A stretch of DNA of 64,000 nt from an uncultured Rhodocyclaceae bacterium. Lineage in GTDB: Bacteria > Pseudomonadota > Gammaproteobacteria > Burkholderiales > Rhodocyclaceae. The stretch spans positions 558,001-622,000 of the forward strand of contig OU015322.1 of NCBI GenBank assembly GCA_907163225.1, given 5' to 3'. The position numbers and the translations under genes are program-made. The notes beneath the pieces are model-generated. The model ran no database searches. It was not told the DNA's origin and saw nothing but the letters and a program-made list of their open reading frames with translations. Below, piece by piece: positions 36,228 to 47,105 of this stretch (its first letter is position 1; every line of letters begins with the position of its first letter).

Positions 36228-36264
36228 AATAGGCAAAGCCCAGAAAAACTGGGCTTTGCCTATT
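36228..36264. repeat. perfect 16-bp inverted repeat downstream of guaA
   Basis: AATAGGCAAAGCCCAG, loop AAAAA, then its exact complement. It lies 17 bases past the guaA stop in a 282-base gene-free stretch (35999-36280). The stem is too long and the U tract missing for a simple intrinsic terminator, but it may stop transcription or protect the 3' end. Nothing else I recognise is in the gap. Confidence 0.7.
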
Positions 36265-36280
36265 AGCGAAATGCTTTACC

Positions 36281-37915
36281 TCATTCCCACTCAATGGTCG
36301 CCGGCGGCTTGCCGGAGACATCGTACACGACCCGATTCAGGCCGCGCACTTCATTGATGATCCGGTTTGAGACGCGGCCGAGCAGCTCGTAGGGCAGATG
36401 CGCCCAGTGCGCCGTCATGAAGTCGCTGGTCACCACGGCACGCAGTGCAACCACGTTTTCGTAAGTGCGGCCATCGCCCATCACGCCGACGCTCTTGACT
36501 GGCAGGAAGACGGCGAAAGCCTGGCTGGTCAGGTCGTACCAAGTCTTGCCGATGTCAGCCTCGGTGCAGGCGCCGGCAGCCACATCGCGCTCGGTTGCTA
36601 CGGTCGACCGCAATTCATCGATAAAAATGGCATCAGCCCGTTGCAGCAGATGGGCTGACTGCAGCTTGACCTCGCCCAGAATGCGAACGCCCAGACCCGG
36701 TCCCGGGAACGGGTGGCGATAGACCATCTCGCGTGGCAAGCCAAGCGCGACGCCAAGCTCGCGGACTTCGTCCTTGAACAACTCGCGCAGCGGCTCAAGC
36801 AGCTTGAGGTGCATGTCTTCCGGCAGGCCACCCACATTGTGATGACTCTTGATGGTATGGGCGCCCTTCTTGCCCTTGCCCGCCGATTCGATCACGTCCG
36901 GATAAATGGTGCCCTGGGCCAACCATTTGGCCGCAACCAGCTTCTTCGATTCAGCCTGGAAAACCTCGACGAATTCCTTGCCGATGATCTTTCGCTTCTG
37001 TTCCGGATCGGAAACGCCGGCCAGCTTGCCCATGAAGTCGTCGACCGCATCAACACGAATGACCTTGACGCCCAGGTTGCGGGCAAACATGTCCATGACC
37101 ATGTCACCTTCGTTCAGGCGCAACAGGCCGTGATCGACGAAAACGCAGGTCAGCTGATCGCCGATGGCGCGATGGATCAGCGCAGCGGCAACACTCGAAT
37201 CGACACCGCCGGACAGGCCGAGGATCACGTCATCGGAACCCACCTGGGCGCGAATCGAAGCCACTGCTTCGGCAATGTAGTCGCCCATCACCCAGTCCGC
37301 ACCGCAACCACAGATGCCGTGCACGAAGCGCTCAAGAATGGCTCGGCCCTGCAGGGTATGCGTGACTTCCGGATGGAACTGGACAGCGTAGAACTTGCGA
37401 TTCTCGTCGGCCATCCCGGCAATCGGGCAGGACGGCGTCGAGGCCATCATTTTGAAGCCCTCCGGCATTTCCATCACGGAATCACCATGGCTCATCCAAA
37501 CCTTGAACATGCCGTGGCTTTCGGCCGTCGTGAAGTCGGCCAACCCTTTGAGCAGTGCCGTATGGCCGTGCGCGCGGACCTCGGAATAGCCAAATTCTCG
37601 GGCCTTGCCGGCCGCTTCGGCCGTCATCACCTTGCCACCCAGTTGCTGGGCCATGGTCTGCATGCCGTAGCAAATGCCGAGCACCGGGACACCCAGGTGG
37701 AAAACGATTTCCGGCGCACGCGGCGTATCGCCCTCAGTCACCGAGCTTGGGCCGCCAGACAGGATGATGCCCTGGGCACCGTAGCTGCGTATGAACTCGT
37801 CCGAAACGTCGTACGGATGGATTTCGCAGAACACCTTCGCTTCGCGGACGCGACGGGCGATCAACTGGGTGACCTGGGAACCGAAATCGAGAATGAGGAT
37901 TTTCTGGTGAGCCAT
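36281..37915 (-). CDS. guaA: GMP synthase (glutamine-hydrolysing)
   Basis: 544 residues from [14 protein letters not shown]; the codon at 37921 is TTG and not needed. The GATase domain has [12 protein letters not shown] (nucleophile Cys), and the C-terminal ATP pyrophosphatase domain has [26 protein letters not shown] is in the dimerisation domain. It makes GMP from XMP. It follows guaB by 60 bases with a hairpin between. A variant motif copy (36600-36627) lies inside. Confidence 0.97.
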   Translation of the reverse strand: MAHQKILILDFGSQVTQLIARRVREAKVFCEIHPYDVSDEFIRSYGAQGIILSGGPSSVTEGDTPRAPEIVFHLGVPVLGICYGMQTMAQQLGGKVMTAEAAGKAREFGYSEVRAHGHTALLKGLADFTTAESHGMFKVWMSHGDSVMEMPEGFKMMASTPSCPIAGMADENRKFYAVQFHPEVTHTLQGRAILERFVHGICGCGADWVMGDYIAEAVASIRAQVGSDDVILGLSGGVDSSVAAALIHRAIGDQLTCVFVDHGLLRLNEGDMVMDMFARNLGVKVIRVDAVDDFMGKLAGVSDPEQKRKIIGKEFVEVFQAESKKLVAAKWLAQGTIYPDVIESAGKGKKGAHTIKSHHNVGGLPEDMHLKLLEPLRELFKDEVRELGVALGLPREMVYRHPFPGPGLGVRILGEVKLQSAHLLQRADAIFIDELRSTVATERDVAAGACTEADIGKTWYDLTSQAFAVFLPVKSVGVMGDGRTYENVVALRAVVTSDFMTAHWAHLPYELLGRVSNRIINEVRGLNRVVYDVSGKPPATIEWE

Positions 37916-37931
37916 TTTCAAAACCTTGAAT

Positions 37932-37960
37932 GAAAAAGGCGGCTACCGGAGCCGCCCTTT
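37932..37960 (-). terminator. hairpin with U tract between guaB and guaA
   Basis: On the minus strand GGCGGCT / AGCCGCC (37956-37938) is followed by TTTTT. It follows the guaB stop and precedes guaA, so it may reduce guaA expression relative to guaB or both may have separate promoters. Confidence 0.7.
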
Positions 37961-37975
37961 GGAACGCGGAATGAA

Positions 37976-39451
<1,476 letters not shown>

Positions 39452-39508
39452 TTAATCCAAGGTCACAAAATCGTATTATACAGAAAAGCCAACAAAACCC
39501 GGATGACC

Positions 39509-40003
39509 ATGAAACCTGCCTCTATTTTTGCTCTCTTTTTGGCGTTGACCGCAGCCATCAGTTCAGCTCATGCCGAAACCTTCCAATGGAAGGACAGCAA
39601 TGGCCAAACTGTTGTTTCTGACGTTCCACCACCGGCTAACGCCAAAGGCCGCCGATCGATCGGCGGTGTCAAGCCTGCCGTTGTCTCGGAAACAGTCGTC
39701 GAAAAGCCGACCGATGCACCCAAGGTCGCCGATGCCCCAAAAAATATCGCTGAAAAGGATCTCGACTTCAAGAAGCGTCAGCAGGACGCCAAGGACAAAG
39801 CCGAAAAACAGGCTAAGGAACAAACCGCCGAATCGGAGAAGCGTGAAAACTGTGAACGCTCCCGGCGAAATCTTGCAACGCTAGAGTCCAACCAGCCAGT
39901 TACCCTCTACGACGACAAGGGCGAGCGCAAGTTCATGGACACGGCTCAGCGAGACCAGGAAATGGAACGCGCCCGAAAGTTCATGGCTGAATCCTGCAAA
40001 TAA
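39509..40003 (+). CDS. DUF4124 domain secreted protein
   Basis: 164 residues from MKPASIFALFLALTAAISSAHA, a signal peptide; the ATG two codons upstream (39503) also fits. The mature N-terminus ETFQWKDSNGQTVVSDVPPP is the DUF4124 pattern, then a charged helix (KKRQQDAKDKAEKQAKEQTAE). A Cys pair (CERS, ESCK) is near the end. Function unknown. A GTTGACCGC copy lies in the signal-peptide codons. It is divergent from guaB, with a shared TATA-rich gap. Confidence 0.85.
   Translation: MKPASIFALFLALTAAISSAHAETFQWKDSNGQTVVSDVPPPANAKGRRSIGGVKPAVVSETVVEKPTDAPKVADAPKNIAEKDLDFKKRQQDAKDKAEKQAKEQTAESEKRENCERSRRNLATLESNQPVTLYDDKGERKFMDTAQRDQEMERARKFMAESCK
39522..39552 (-). repeat. dispersed GCGGTCAAC motif with A/T tracts
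   Basis: GCGGTCAACGCC (core 39552 to 39544) followed by AAAAAG and AAAAATAG on the minus strand. It is in signal-peptide codons, as in the ankyrin gene. Confidence 0.6.
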
Positions 40004-40018
40004 TCCGTCAGCAGCAGA

Positions 40019-40342
40019 TCAGCCCTCGGCGTCGGAGTCCCCGGCGCCTTTTTTCATGACCTTACCCTCGGCAGCACGCTGCTTGCGAACCTCTTTGGGG
40101 TCGGCAATCAGCGGACGGTAGATTTCTACACGATCCTGATTGCGCAGAACGGAATCCAGCTTGGAAAGCTTGTTCCAGATACCGAACTTGTTCTTCTTGA
40201 TGTCAATTTCCGGATATTTTGTCAAAAAACCGGAAGCCTCAAGTGCCTGCTGCACACTGGCCCCTTCGGGCAAGTTGACACGGGCAACCTCCTGCTTGTT
40301 GGGCAAGGCGTAGCAAACCTCGATACTCAACGTTTCAGCCAT
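40019..40342 (-). CDS. rnfH: RnfH/RatB family protein (UPF0125)
   Basis: 107 residues from MAETLSIEVCYALPNKQ at 40342, a ubiquitin-like small fold. KYPEIDIKKNKFGIWNKLS and DRVEIYRPLIADPKEVRKQR are the family motifs. In E. coli this gene is ratB, next to ratA; RnfH is often named by its position in rnf operons in other bacteria. No rnf gene is seen here. It overlaps ratA by eight bases. Function unproven. Confidence 0.9.
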   Translation of the reverse strand: MAETLSIEVCYALPNKQEVARVNLPEGASVQQALEASGFLTKYPEIDIKKNKFGIWNKLSKLDSVLRNQDRVEIYRPLIADPKEVRKQRAAEGKVMKKGAGDSDAEG

Positions 40343-40778
40343 GGCCAACTCCATAAACCTTCGTAGCGCGTCGCACGAAGGCATCAACAAAGGTATTGGC
40401 AATATGGCTGAACACCGGGCCAATTACTTTTTCGAACAACTTGCTGGAAAACTCGTAATGCAACTGAAATTCAATCTTGCAGGCGTTTTCTGCCAACGCC
40501 TTGAAATGCCACGATCCTTCAAGTCGACGAAAGGGGCCGTCGACCAGCCGAATTTTCATCAGCCGAGGAAACTCCTTGTCGTTCTCCGTTGTAAAGCTGG
40601 ACTTCACCGCGTGGTAATTGATGTGAAGCGTTGCCGCAGTTTTTGCCGCGTCGCGAAACTTCACTTCGGTATGACTGCACCAAGGCAAAAAAGCGGGGTA
40701 ATCCTCGCAACGATCGACCAACTCGAACATGCGCTGGGCAGATTGCTCAATTAATACGGTTTTTTCAACAAGGGCCAT
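40335..40778 (-). CDS. ratA: RatA/COQ10-like START-domain protein
   Basis: 147 residues with the polyketide-cyclase/START fold of COQ10: MALVEKTVLIEQSAQRMFELVDRCEDYPAFLPWC, then VDGPFRRLEGSWHFKAL. E. coli RatA is reported to block 70S assembly; the COQ10 relatives bind ubiquinone, and the latter is the safer guess for the ancestral role. The ratA-rnfH-smpB neighbourhood is conserved. It is divergent from smpB with 59 bases between. Confidence 0.9.
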   Translation of the reverse strand: MALVEKTVLIEQSAQRMFELVDRCEDYPAFLPWCSHTEVKFRDAAKTAATLHINYHAVKSSFTTENDKEFPRLMKIRLVDGPFRRLEGSWHFKALAENACKIEFQLHYEFSSKLFEKVIGPVFSHIANTFVDAFVRRATKVYGVGHG

Positions 40779-40837
40779 GCAGCGTCAGTGATTTCTGTTT
40801 CCTGTAGAATCACGATTTTAAAGGAACGCTTGGCAGC

Positions 40838-41287
40838 ATGAGCATTACGGTCAATAAAAAAGCCTTTCACGACTATTTTGTCGAAGAAAAGTACGAGGCT
40901 GGCATCGTCCTCGAAGGTTGGGAGGTCAAAGCCATCCGTGCTGGCCGAATGAATATCAAGGAATCCTACGTCATCATAAAAAGCGGAGAGATTTACGTGA
41001 TCGGGATGCACATCAGCCCGCTACCGACCGCTTCGACGCACAATCAGCATGACCCCATACGAACCCGCAAATTGCTGCTGAACGCCAATGAAATCGGCAA
41101 ACTGATCGGCAAAGTCGAGCGCGCAGGATATACCCTGGTTCCAATCGACCTTCATTTCGTACGCGGTCGCATCAAGCTTGAAGTCGGCCTAGCCAAAGGC
41201 AAAAAGCAGCACGACAAGCGCGCCGACTCCCTCGACAAGGATGCCAAACGCGAAGCGCAACGCGCCATGAAGGACAGGCTGCATTAG
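40838..41287 (+). CDS. smpB: SsrA-binding protein SmpB
   Basis: 149 residues. [39 protein letters not shown], then KKQHDKR and a basic tail, are the SmpB pattern. It binds tmRNA and rescues stalled ribosomes. The tmRNA gene itself is not in this window. Confidence 0.96.
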   Translation: MSITVNKKAFHDYFVEEKYEAGIVLEGWEVKAIRAGRMNIKESYVIIKSGEIYVIGMHISPLPTASTHNQHDPIRTRKLLLNANEIGKLIGKVERAGYTLVPIDLHFVRGRIKLEVGLAKGKKQHDKRADSLDKDAKREAQRAMKDRLH

Positions 41288-41313
41288 CAGACAGAGGTTC
41301 GAAAATCAGAACG

Positions 41314-41376
41314 TTTTTCGCAAATGATAAAAAATTCTCGGCCATGGGAATTTCCGGCCGAGAAAATTTGCAAAAA
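41314..41376. repeat. nested imperfect palindrome after smpB
   Basis: Inner stem TTCTCGGCC (41335-41343) / GGCCGAGAA (41356-41364), outer arms TTTTTCGCAAAT (41314-41325) / ATTTGCAAAAA (41366-41376). It may be the smpB terminator region or a binding site; the A/T-rich outer arms are not needed for a terminator. Confidence 0.55.
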
Positions 41377-41478
41377 CACTGAAATTAATCTTGATCTCTA
41401 CAGGCAAATAGTTTGCACAGATAGTGGCTCCCCAAATCCCACGGGGAAACCTACTGAAGACCCGACTATATGTCTAGA

Positions 41479-41508
41479 CGCTTCACTCCGCTTCAGTCCG
41501 CTTCAGTC
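41479..41508. repeat. three tandem 10-bp repeats
   Basis: CGCTTCACTC, CGCTTCAGTC, CGCTTCAGTC in direct tandem, 12 bases past the stop of the acyl-CoA dehydrogenase gene. The rest of the 232-base gap (41288-41519) holds only the palindrome above. Confidence 0.6.
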
Positions 41509-41519
41509 TTTTGTTCGCT

Positions 41520-43313
41520 TTAGAAAACTTCGTCGCCGATCCCTGCCAACGCACTATCCCCGGCCCTCACCGTTTCAGCGTAGGCGGCGGCCTGCGGCAG
41601 CATCTGGTCAGCGTAGAAGCGGGCCGTGGCGACTTTGGCTCGGTAGAAGGTCTGGTCTCCTTCGCCGGTGTCGAGGTAGCCGGCAGCGGCGAGCGCGGCC
41701 TTGCCCATGAACCAGCCGCCGCACACGGTGACGGACAGGTGCAGGTAGGGAACTGCTGCGGTCAACACGCCGGAAAGGCCGGTTTTTGCGTTGGCGGCCA
41801 GCCATTCCGTGGCATCCGTCCAGGCCTTGAGTGCGGCGCCGAGGCGCTGTCCGATGGCCATCAATTCCGGCTTGCCGGAGGCGCCGAGGGCTTTGGCGGT
41901 GGCGTGCACCTCGCCAAAAACGACCTTGGCGGTGGCGCCTTGATCGCGCATCAATTTGCGGAACAGCAAATCGTTGGCCTGAATGCCGGTCGTGCCTTCG
42001 TAGATGGTGGTGATGCGCGAATCGCGCCAGTGCTGGGCGGCGCCGGTTTCTTCGATGAAGCCCATGCCGCCGTAGATCTGGATGCCGAGCGAGGTGACTT
42101 CGATGCCCATTTCGGTACCGCCGCCCTTGACGATGGGGATCATGAATTCGGCCAGGAATAGCGATTTTTGTCGAATTTCCGGGTCGACCGCAGCATGCGC
42201 CCGGTCGAGCAGACCGGAGGCGTAGTAGGCCATGGCGCGGCAGGCTTCGACGCGGGATTTCATCAGCATCAGCATGCGGCGGATGTCGGGGTGTTTGTCG
42301 ATGGTGACCAGTGCTTCGCCGGTCACCGCATCGCGGCCCTGCTTGCGCTCGCGGGCAAAGGCCAGAGCCTGCTGATAGGCGCGCTCACCGACAGCGATGC
42401 CCTGCAGGCCGACGCCGAGGCGGGCTTCGTTCATCATGATGAACATGTATTCGAGGCCACGATTCGCTTCGCCGAGCAGGTAGCCGACAGCGCCGCCGTT
42501 GTCGCCATAAGCCATGACGCAGGTCGGGCTGGCGTGGATGCCGAGCTTGTGTTCGATGGAAACGCAGTAGGCATCATTGCGAGCGCCGAGACTGCCATCG
42601 GCATTGACCAGGAATTTCGGCACGAGGAACATCGAGATGCCCTTCACCCCGGCCGGCGCGTCGGGCAGGCGTGCGAGTACGAGGTGGACAATGTTGTCCG
42701 TCATGTCGTGGTCGCCGTAGGTGATGAAAATCTTCTGGCCGAATACCTTGTAGCTGCCGTCGGCCTGGGGTTCGGCGCGTGAGCGGATCAAGGCCAGATC
42801 GGAGCCGGCCTGCGGCTCGGTCAGGTTCATCGTGCCGGTCCATTGGCCGGTGATCATCTTTTCGAGGTAGATGGACTTCAACTCGTCGCTGGCGCAGGTC
42901 AGCAAGGCTTCGACAGCGCCCGTGGTGAGCAAGGGGCCGAGCGAAAAGGACAGGCTGGCCGAGCAGACCATTTCCTTGACTGCAACGCCCAGCGTGTCTG
43001 GCAGGCCTTGGCCGCCGAATTCGGCTGGCGAAGTGACGCCATTCCATCCGGCTTCGCAGAAGGCTTTGTAGGCTTCCTTCCAGCCCGGCGGCGTGGTGAC
43101 GCCGCCGGGCGTCAGCTTGCAGCCTTCCTTGTCGCCGAGACGATTGAGCGGGGCAATAACTCCACCGGTGAATCTGGCGGCTTCGTCGAGGACGGCGTCG
43201 GCGAGATCTGTGGTGGCATCCTCGAAACCGGGAATCTGGCTCAGTTCCTTGAAGCCGGCCAGTTCGTCCATGACGAAACGCATGTCTTTAACGGGTGCGC
43301 GGTAGTCACTCAT
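41520..43313 (-). CDS. acyl-CoA dehydrogenase, DmdC/AcdA-like long form
   Basis: 597 residues, longer than the about 380-residue standard enzymes because of a C-terminal domain (from about 465). MTGTMNLTEPQAGSDLALIR and RITTIYEGTTGIQANDL (with the catalytic Glu region YEGTTGI) are the signatures; FAD binding is expected. Relatives act on long or methylmercaptopropionyl-CoA substrates; the exact one cannot be read. It is the last gene of the fadBA-fadD operon, 24 bases after the NMO-like gene. An internal GCGGTCAAC copy lies at 41758-41766. Confidence 0.88.
   Translation of the reverse strand: MSDYRAPVKDMRFVMDELAGFKELSQIPGFEDATTDLADAVLDEAARFTGGVIAPLNRLGDKEGCKLTPGGVTTPPGWKEAYKAFCEAGWNGVTSPAEFGGQGLPDTLGVAVKEMVCSASLSFSLGPLLTTGAVEALLTCASDELKSIYLEKMITGQWTGTMNLTEPQAGSDLALIRSRAEPQADGSYKVFGQKIFITYGDHDMTDNIVHLVLARLPDAPAGVKGISMFLVPKFLVNADGSLGARNDAYCVSIEHKLGIHASPTCVMAYGDNGGAVGYLLGEANRGLEYMFIMMNEARLGVGLQGIAVGERAYQQALAFARERKQGRDAVTGEALVTIDKHPDIRRMLMLMKSRVEACRAMAYYASGLLDRAHAAVDPEIRQKSLFLAEFMIPIVKGGGTEMGIEVTSLGIQIYGGMGFIEETGAAQHWRDSRITTIYEGTTGIQANDLLFRKLMRDQGATAKVVFGEVHATAKALGASGKPELMAIGQRLGAALKAWTDATEWLAANAKTGLSGVLTAAVPYLHLSVTVCGGWFMGKAALAAAGYLDTGEGDQTFYRAKVATARFYADQMLPQAAAYAETVRAGDSALAGIGDEVF
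42163..42191 (-). repeat. variant GCGGTCGAC copy of the dispersed motif with A/T tracts
   Basis: GCGGTCGACCCGG followed by AAATTCG and CAAAAATCG on the minus strand: one core mismatch, but the A/T architecture is intact. Inside the acyl-CoA dehydrogenase gene. Confidence 0.45.
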
Positions 43314-43337
43314 TGGGTTTGTCTCCGTTTTGTTTTT

Positions 43338-44285
43338 TCAGAATGGATTGCTGCACAGCGCGGCCTTGGCGGCGCGGTATTCCTGCTTCAGGCGGGCGGC
43401 GAGTTCGGCGGTTGGCAAGACGTCATCGATGGTACCGACGCCCTGCCCGGCTCCCCAGATGTCCTTCCATGCCTTGGCGGCCGTTGCGCCGCCGAAATTC
43501 ATCGAGGTCTTGTCCTTTTCCGGCAAATTAGCCGGATCGAGGCCGGCGGCGACGATGCTCTTGCTCAGGTAGTTGCCATGCACGCCGGTGAAGTACGGCG
43601 TGTAGACCACATCCCTCGCCGCTGAATCGACAATGGCCTGCTTATAAGCCTCGGCGGCGTGGGCCTCGTGAGTGGCGATGAAACGCGTGCCGATGTAGGC
43701 GAAATCGGCCCCCATGGCCTGCGCTGACAGGATGGACTGGCCATTGGTAATCGCACCGGAGAGCGCAATCGGGCCGTCGTAGAACTTGCGGATTTCGCCA
43801 ACCAGCGCGAACGGGCTGAGCATGCCGGCGTGACCTCCGGCGCCGGCGCAGACAAGAATCAGGCCGTCAACACCGGCCTCCAATGCTTTTTCAGCATGGC
43901 GCACGCTGATCACGTCGTGAAAAACCTTGCCACCGTAGGCATGCACGGGCGGTACGATGGCCGTCGGCGCCGACAGGCTGGTGATGATCAGCGGCACTTG
44001 ATGCTGCACACACAAGGCCATGTCGTGTTCGAGCCGCTCGTTGGAGGGGTGGATAATCTGATTTACTGCAAACGGCGCGGCTTTCGGGTCGGCTGCCAGC
44101 TCGGCCTTGATGCGCGTCAGCCATTCGTCCAGCACTTCCATCGGTCGGGCGTTGAGCGCCGGGAAGGAGCCGATCAGGCCGGCCTTGCACTGGGCGATGA
44201 CGAGATCGGGGTTGGAGACGATGAACATCGGTGCGCAGATGACGGGCAGCGACAGGTTTTTGCTCAGTGATGCGGGAATCGGCAT
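43338..44285 (-). CDS. nitronate monooxygenase / NPD-like FMN oxidoreductase
   Basis: 315 residues, TIM barrel of the 2-nitropropane dioxygenase family: LPVICAPMFIVSNPDLVIAQ (N-terminal substrate/FMN region), GVDGLILVCAGAGGHAG and ALSGAITNGQSILSAQAMGADFAYIGTRFIAT (FMN phosphate site). In a fatty-acid operon its real substrate may be an enoyl or other carbon compound rather than a nitronate; such genes are common in fad and fabK-like contexts. Its ATG shares a base with the fadD stop. Confidence 0.85.
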   Translation of the reverse strand: MPIPASLSKNLSLPVICAPMFIVSNPDLVIAQCKAGLIGSFPALNARPMEVLDEWLTRIKAELAADPKAAPFAVNQIIHPSNERLEHDMALCVQHQVPLIITSLSAPTAIVPPVHAYGGKVFHDVISVRHAEKALEAGVDGLILVCAGAGGHAGMLSPFALVGEIRKFYDGPIALSGAITNGQSILSAQAMGADFAYIGTRFIATHEAHAAEAYKQAIVDSAARDVVYTPYFTGVHGNYLSKSIVAAGLDPANLPEKDKTSMNFGGATAAKAWKDIWGAGQGVGTIDDVLPTAELAARLKQEYRAAKAALCSNPF

Positions 44286-45943
44286 TACTTGCCCTCTTTC
44301 AAAGCGCGGCGCAGGATCTTGCCGACGTTGGTGCGTGGCAGGTCGTCACGGAATTCGACGTGCTTGGGAATCTTGTAGCCGGTGAGCAGGCCGCGGCAGT
44401 GATCGATCAGCATGCGCTCGGTCAACTTCGGATCCTTGCGGACGACGAATATCTTCACCGCCTCGCCGGAGTTTTCGTCGATGACCCCAATGGCGGCAAC
44501 GTCGCTGACACCCGGATGCATGGCGACAACCTCCTCGACCTCGTTCGGATAAACATTGAAGCCGGAGACCAGAATCATGTCCTTCTTGCGGTCAACCAGA
44601 AAAACAAAGCCTTTTGGGTCGACGTAACCCATGTCACCGGTACGCAGGAAACGATCCGGGTAGAAAACCAGATCCGTTTCATCCTGCCGCTGCCAGTAGC
44701 CTTTCATAACCTGCGGGCCACGAATGCAGATTTCGCCGATCTGCCCCAAGGGCACTTCGCTGCCGTAATCGTCGCGAATGGAAACTTCGGTTGAGGAAAT
44801 CGGCAAGCCGATCGAGCCATTGAAAGCGCCCATATCGAGCGGATTGATCGTCGCGGCCGGAGAGGTTTCAGTCAGTCCGTAGGCTTGCAGAAGGGGCGTG
44901 CGGGTTACCTGCTTCCACTTTTCGGCAACCGGGCCCTGTACCGCCATGCCACCGCCCAGCGTGACACGCATGGTCGAAAAGTCCAGCTTGGCGAAATCCG
45001 GGTTGTTGAGCAGCGCGTTGAACAGCGTATTGACCCCGGTCACCACCGTCACCGGGTACTTGCCCCACTCCTTGACGAAGCCGGGAATGTCACGCGGATT
45101 GGCGATCAGCAGGTTACGCGCGCCGATCATCAGGAAAGTCAGGCAGTTCGCCGTCAGTGCGAAGATGTGGTACAGCGGCAAGGCCGTGATGATGAATTCC
45201 TCGCCTTCGCGCACCACCGGCTTGATCCAGTTGTAGGCTTGCGTGACGTTGGATGCAATATTGGCGTGCGTCAGCATGGCGCCCTTGGACACCCCCGTCG
45301 TACCGCCCGTGTATTGCAGGAAGGCGATGTCGTCCTGGGCCAGCGGCACCGGTTGCCAGCCGTGACTACGGCCAGTGGACAGCGCACTGTTGAAGCGGAT
45401 CGAGCCGGGCAGATCCCAGGCTGGCACCAGCTTTTTGACATGCCGCACGACAAAATTGACGATAACGCCCTTCAAACCGAGCATTTCACCCATCGGCGTG
45501 ACGATCACATGTTTGATCGCCGTGTGGGCAATGACCTGCTCCAGCGTGTGTGCAAAGTTTTCGACGATGACAATGGTTGTCGCGCCGGAATCCTTCAGCT
45601 GGTGTTCCAGTTCGCGCGGCGTGTACAGCGGGTTGCAATTGACCACGACACAGCCCGCGCGCAGGGTGCCGAACAGCGCCACCGGGTATTGCAGCAGATT
45701 GGGCATCATCAGCGCGACGCGGTCGCCCTTCTTCAAACCCTTCGCTTGCAACCAGCCGGCGAATGCCTTGCTCTCCTCGTCGAGCTGGCGATAAGTCATC
45801 GCCTTATCCATGCTGATGTAGGCCACCTTGTCGGCGAAGGTCGCGCATGCCTTTTCAAAGAGCGCGACGAGCGACGGGATATGGTCGATGTCGATGACTG
45901 CCGGCACGCCATTCGGATAGCTTTGTAGCCAGATTTTTTCCAT
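44285..45943 (-). CDS. fadD: long-chain fatty-acid-CoA ligase FadD
   Basis: 552 residues. AMP-binding motif [16 protein letters not shown]; adenylation motif [11 protein letters not shown]; linker [22 protein letters not shown]-terminal Lys in [10 protein letters not shown]. It activates fatty acids for beta-oxidation in the cytoplasm or at the membrane. It sits within the minus-strand operon fadB-fadA-thioesterase-like-CHI-like-fadD-NMO-acyl-CoA dehydrogenase. Confidence 0.95.
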   Translation of the reverse strand: MEKIWLQSYPNGVPAVIDIDHIPSLVALFEKACATFADKVAYISMDKAMTYRQLDEESKAFAGWLQAKGLKKGDRVALMMPNLLQYPVALFGTLRAGCVVVNCNPLYTPRELEHQLKDSGATTIVIVENFAHTLEQVIAHTAIKHVIVTPMGEMLGLKGVIVNFVVRHVKKLVPAWDLPGSIRFNSALSTGRSHGWQPVPLAQDDIAFLQYTGGTTGVSKGAMLTHANIASNVTQAYNWIKPVVREGEEFIITALPLYHIFALTANCLTFLMIGARNLLIANPRDIPGFVKEWGKYPVTVVTGVNTLFNALLNNPDFAKLDFSTMRVTLGGGMAVQGPVAEKWKQVTRTPLLQAYGLTETSPAATINPLDMGAFNGSIGLPISSTEVSIRDDYGSEVPLGQIGEICIRGPQVMKGYWQRQDETDLVFYPDRFLRTGDMGYVDPKGFVFLVDRKKDMILVSGFNVYPNEVEEVVAMHPGVSDVAAIGVIDENSGEAVKIFVVRKDPKLTERMLIDHCRGLLTGYKIPKHVEFRDDLPRTNVGKILRRALKEGK

Positions 45944-45965
45944 TTTAGTCTCCTCCTCCGATGCC

Positions 45966-46541
45966 TTAATTGCCGAGCAACGCCTTCTTCAGCGCAGCGT
46001 CGGCGGGCTTTTCGCCCAGCCAGACCTTGAGCAGGGCTTTGCCAAAACCAACGCCAGCGACCTTGCCACGCGTATCCCCGTTCAGCCCCACCGCGACACC
46101 ATCTGCCGTGAAATCAAGGGTGATCGTATCGCCTTCTTTGGCCTTGCCAATCGCTTTCATGATGCTGGCCAGCTGGTCAGCCTGCGGCTTTATGTCAGCC
46201 AACTCAGCCGGCGTATGGTTACTCTGCAGACCGTCGGCGAGCGCCGCATGCAGGGTCTCGGCATCAACGTCACGGAGGAGGCGCAAGGCCATGCGGCGTG
46301 GTTGCGGGCTGTCATAGATCGCCGTCGGGGTCGTTGCCTTCTGGCCAACATACAGCGCACCGACATAAATTTTGATGAACAGCTTGCTGCGCAGGCCGGC
46401 ACCGTTCAGCACCAGCTCATTGCTGCCGACACGAATCTTGTCATCCAGCTTGACGCCAGCCACCTCGGCCGCGTGCAAGCCAGGTACAGCCAGCAACGCA
46501 GCGATCAGTGCCGTCCGCCGGACGCTTGACGATGTAATCAT
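45966..46541 (-). CDS. periplasmic chalcone-isomerase-like protein
   Basis: 191 residues. Signal peptide [24 protein letters not shown]. The mature protein has the CHI fold ([40 protein letters not shown] and [22 protein letters not shown]). Bacterial homologues bind fatty acids and do not make flavonoids; plant FAP proteins of this fold bind them as well. The setting, between fadD and a hotdog protein, supports fatty-acid binding. Confidence 0.88.
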   Translation of the reverse strand: MITSSSVRRTALIAALLAVPGLHAAEVAGVKLDDKIRVGSNELVLNGAGLRSKLFIKIYVGALYVGQKATTPTAIYDSPQPRRMALRLLRDVDAETLHAALADGLQSNHTPAELADIKPQADQLASIMKAIGKAKEGDTITLDFTADGVAVGLNGDTRGKVAGVGFGKALLKVWLGEKPADAALKKALLGN

Positions 46542-46543
46542 TA

Positions 46544-47071
46544 TTAGTCTCCTCCACCGCTCTTTTGTCGGTAGTAATGTTTGTCGGCGATATAAACCGT
46601 CCGTTCCACCACCGTATGCACGGTGCCTTGCCGGTCTTTCAATTCGACCTCATAAGTCCGCTCAAGCTCCGGATTTTTCGCCAGTTCAGCCCGGATTTCA
46701 GCCAGCTCCTCGTCACTCAGCACAAAATCGGCATACAACGTAGAAAACCCGGGCTTGCGGTAACGAATGCTCGCCGCCTTGTCCCAGATGATATAGCCGT
46801 CGCCCAGCGCCGCCATCAGCATCATCGGATGCGCGCCGTCGGTGATCGCGAAGAGCGAACCACCGTAGAGGGAGCCGACAATATTCTTCGTCTTCCAGTT
46901 CAGCGGCAGACGAATCCTGATGTGACGCAGATCATTCGCCACATGGGTGACCCGCCCACCGGTGCTGCGAAAGGCCGGATGAAAATTGAAGCCGAGCCGC
47001 ACCATGCGTGCCCGCCAGGTCGGAGAGAGCTTGGCCAGCCAGGCGGGTTTCATGATGTCAATTTTGGCCAT
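46544..47071 (-). CDS. DUF4442 hotdog-fold protein, thioesterase-like
   Basis: 175 residues from MAKIDIMKPAWLAKL at 47071 (47053 is another ATG). The region STGGRVTHVANDLRHIRIRLPL, then NWKTKNIVGSLYGGSLFAITDGAHPMMLM, is the DUF4442/PaaI-like hotdog core. The family includes acyl-CoA thioesterases, and this one would release fatty acids or protect CoA in the fad operon. The upstream in-frame stretch is not needed and contains a dispersed-motif copy. Confidence 0.85.
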   Translation of the reverse strand: MAKIDIMKPAWLAKLSPTWRARMVRLGFNFHPAFRSTGGRVTHVANDLRHIRIRLPLNWKTKNIVGSLYGGSLFAITDGAHPMMLMAALGDGYIIWDKAASIRYRKPGFSTLYADFVLSDEELAEIRAELAKNPELERTYEVELKDRQGTVHTVVERTVYIADKHYYRQKSGGGD

Positions 47072-47088
47072 TTTTTTCGGTTGACCGT
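47058..47088 (-). repeat. dispersed ACGGTCAAC motif with A/T tracts, intergenic
   Basis: ACGGTCAACCG (core 47088 to 47080) followed by AAAAAAA, TGGCC and AAAATTG on the minus strand. It lies in the gap between fadA and the hotdog gene and runs into that gene's first codons. Confidence 0.7.
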
Positions 47089-47105
47089 GGCATTCGCGGA
47101 TTTCC

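Noticed and set aside
36039-36236. 65-codon open frame in the gap after guaA
   Set aside because: No ribosome-binding site, no recognisable sequence, and it runs into the hairpin.
41288-41519. tmRNA gene (ssrA) beside smpB
   Set aside because: No tag-peptide reading frame or tRNA-like ends in the gap.
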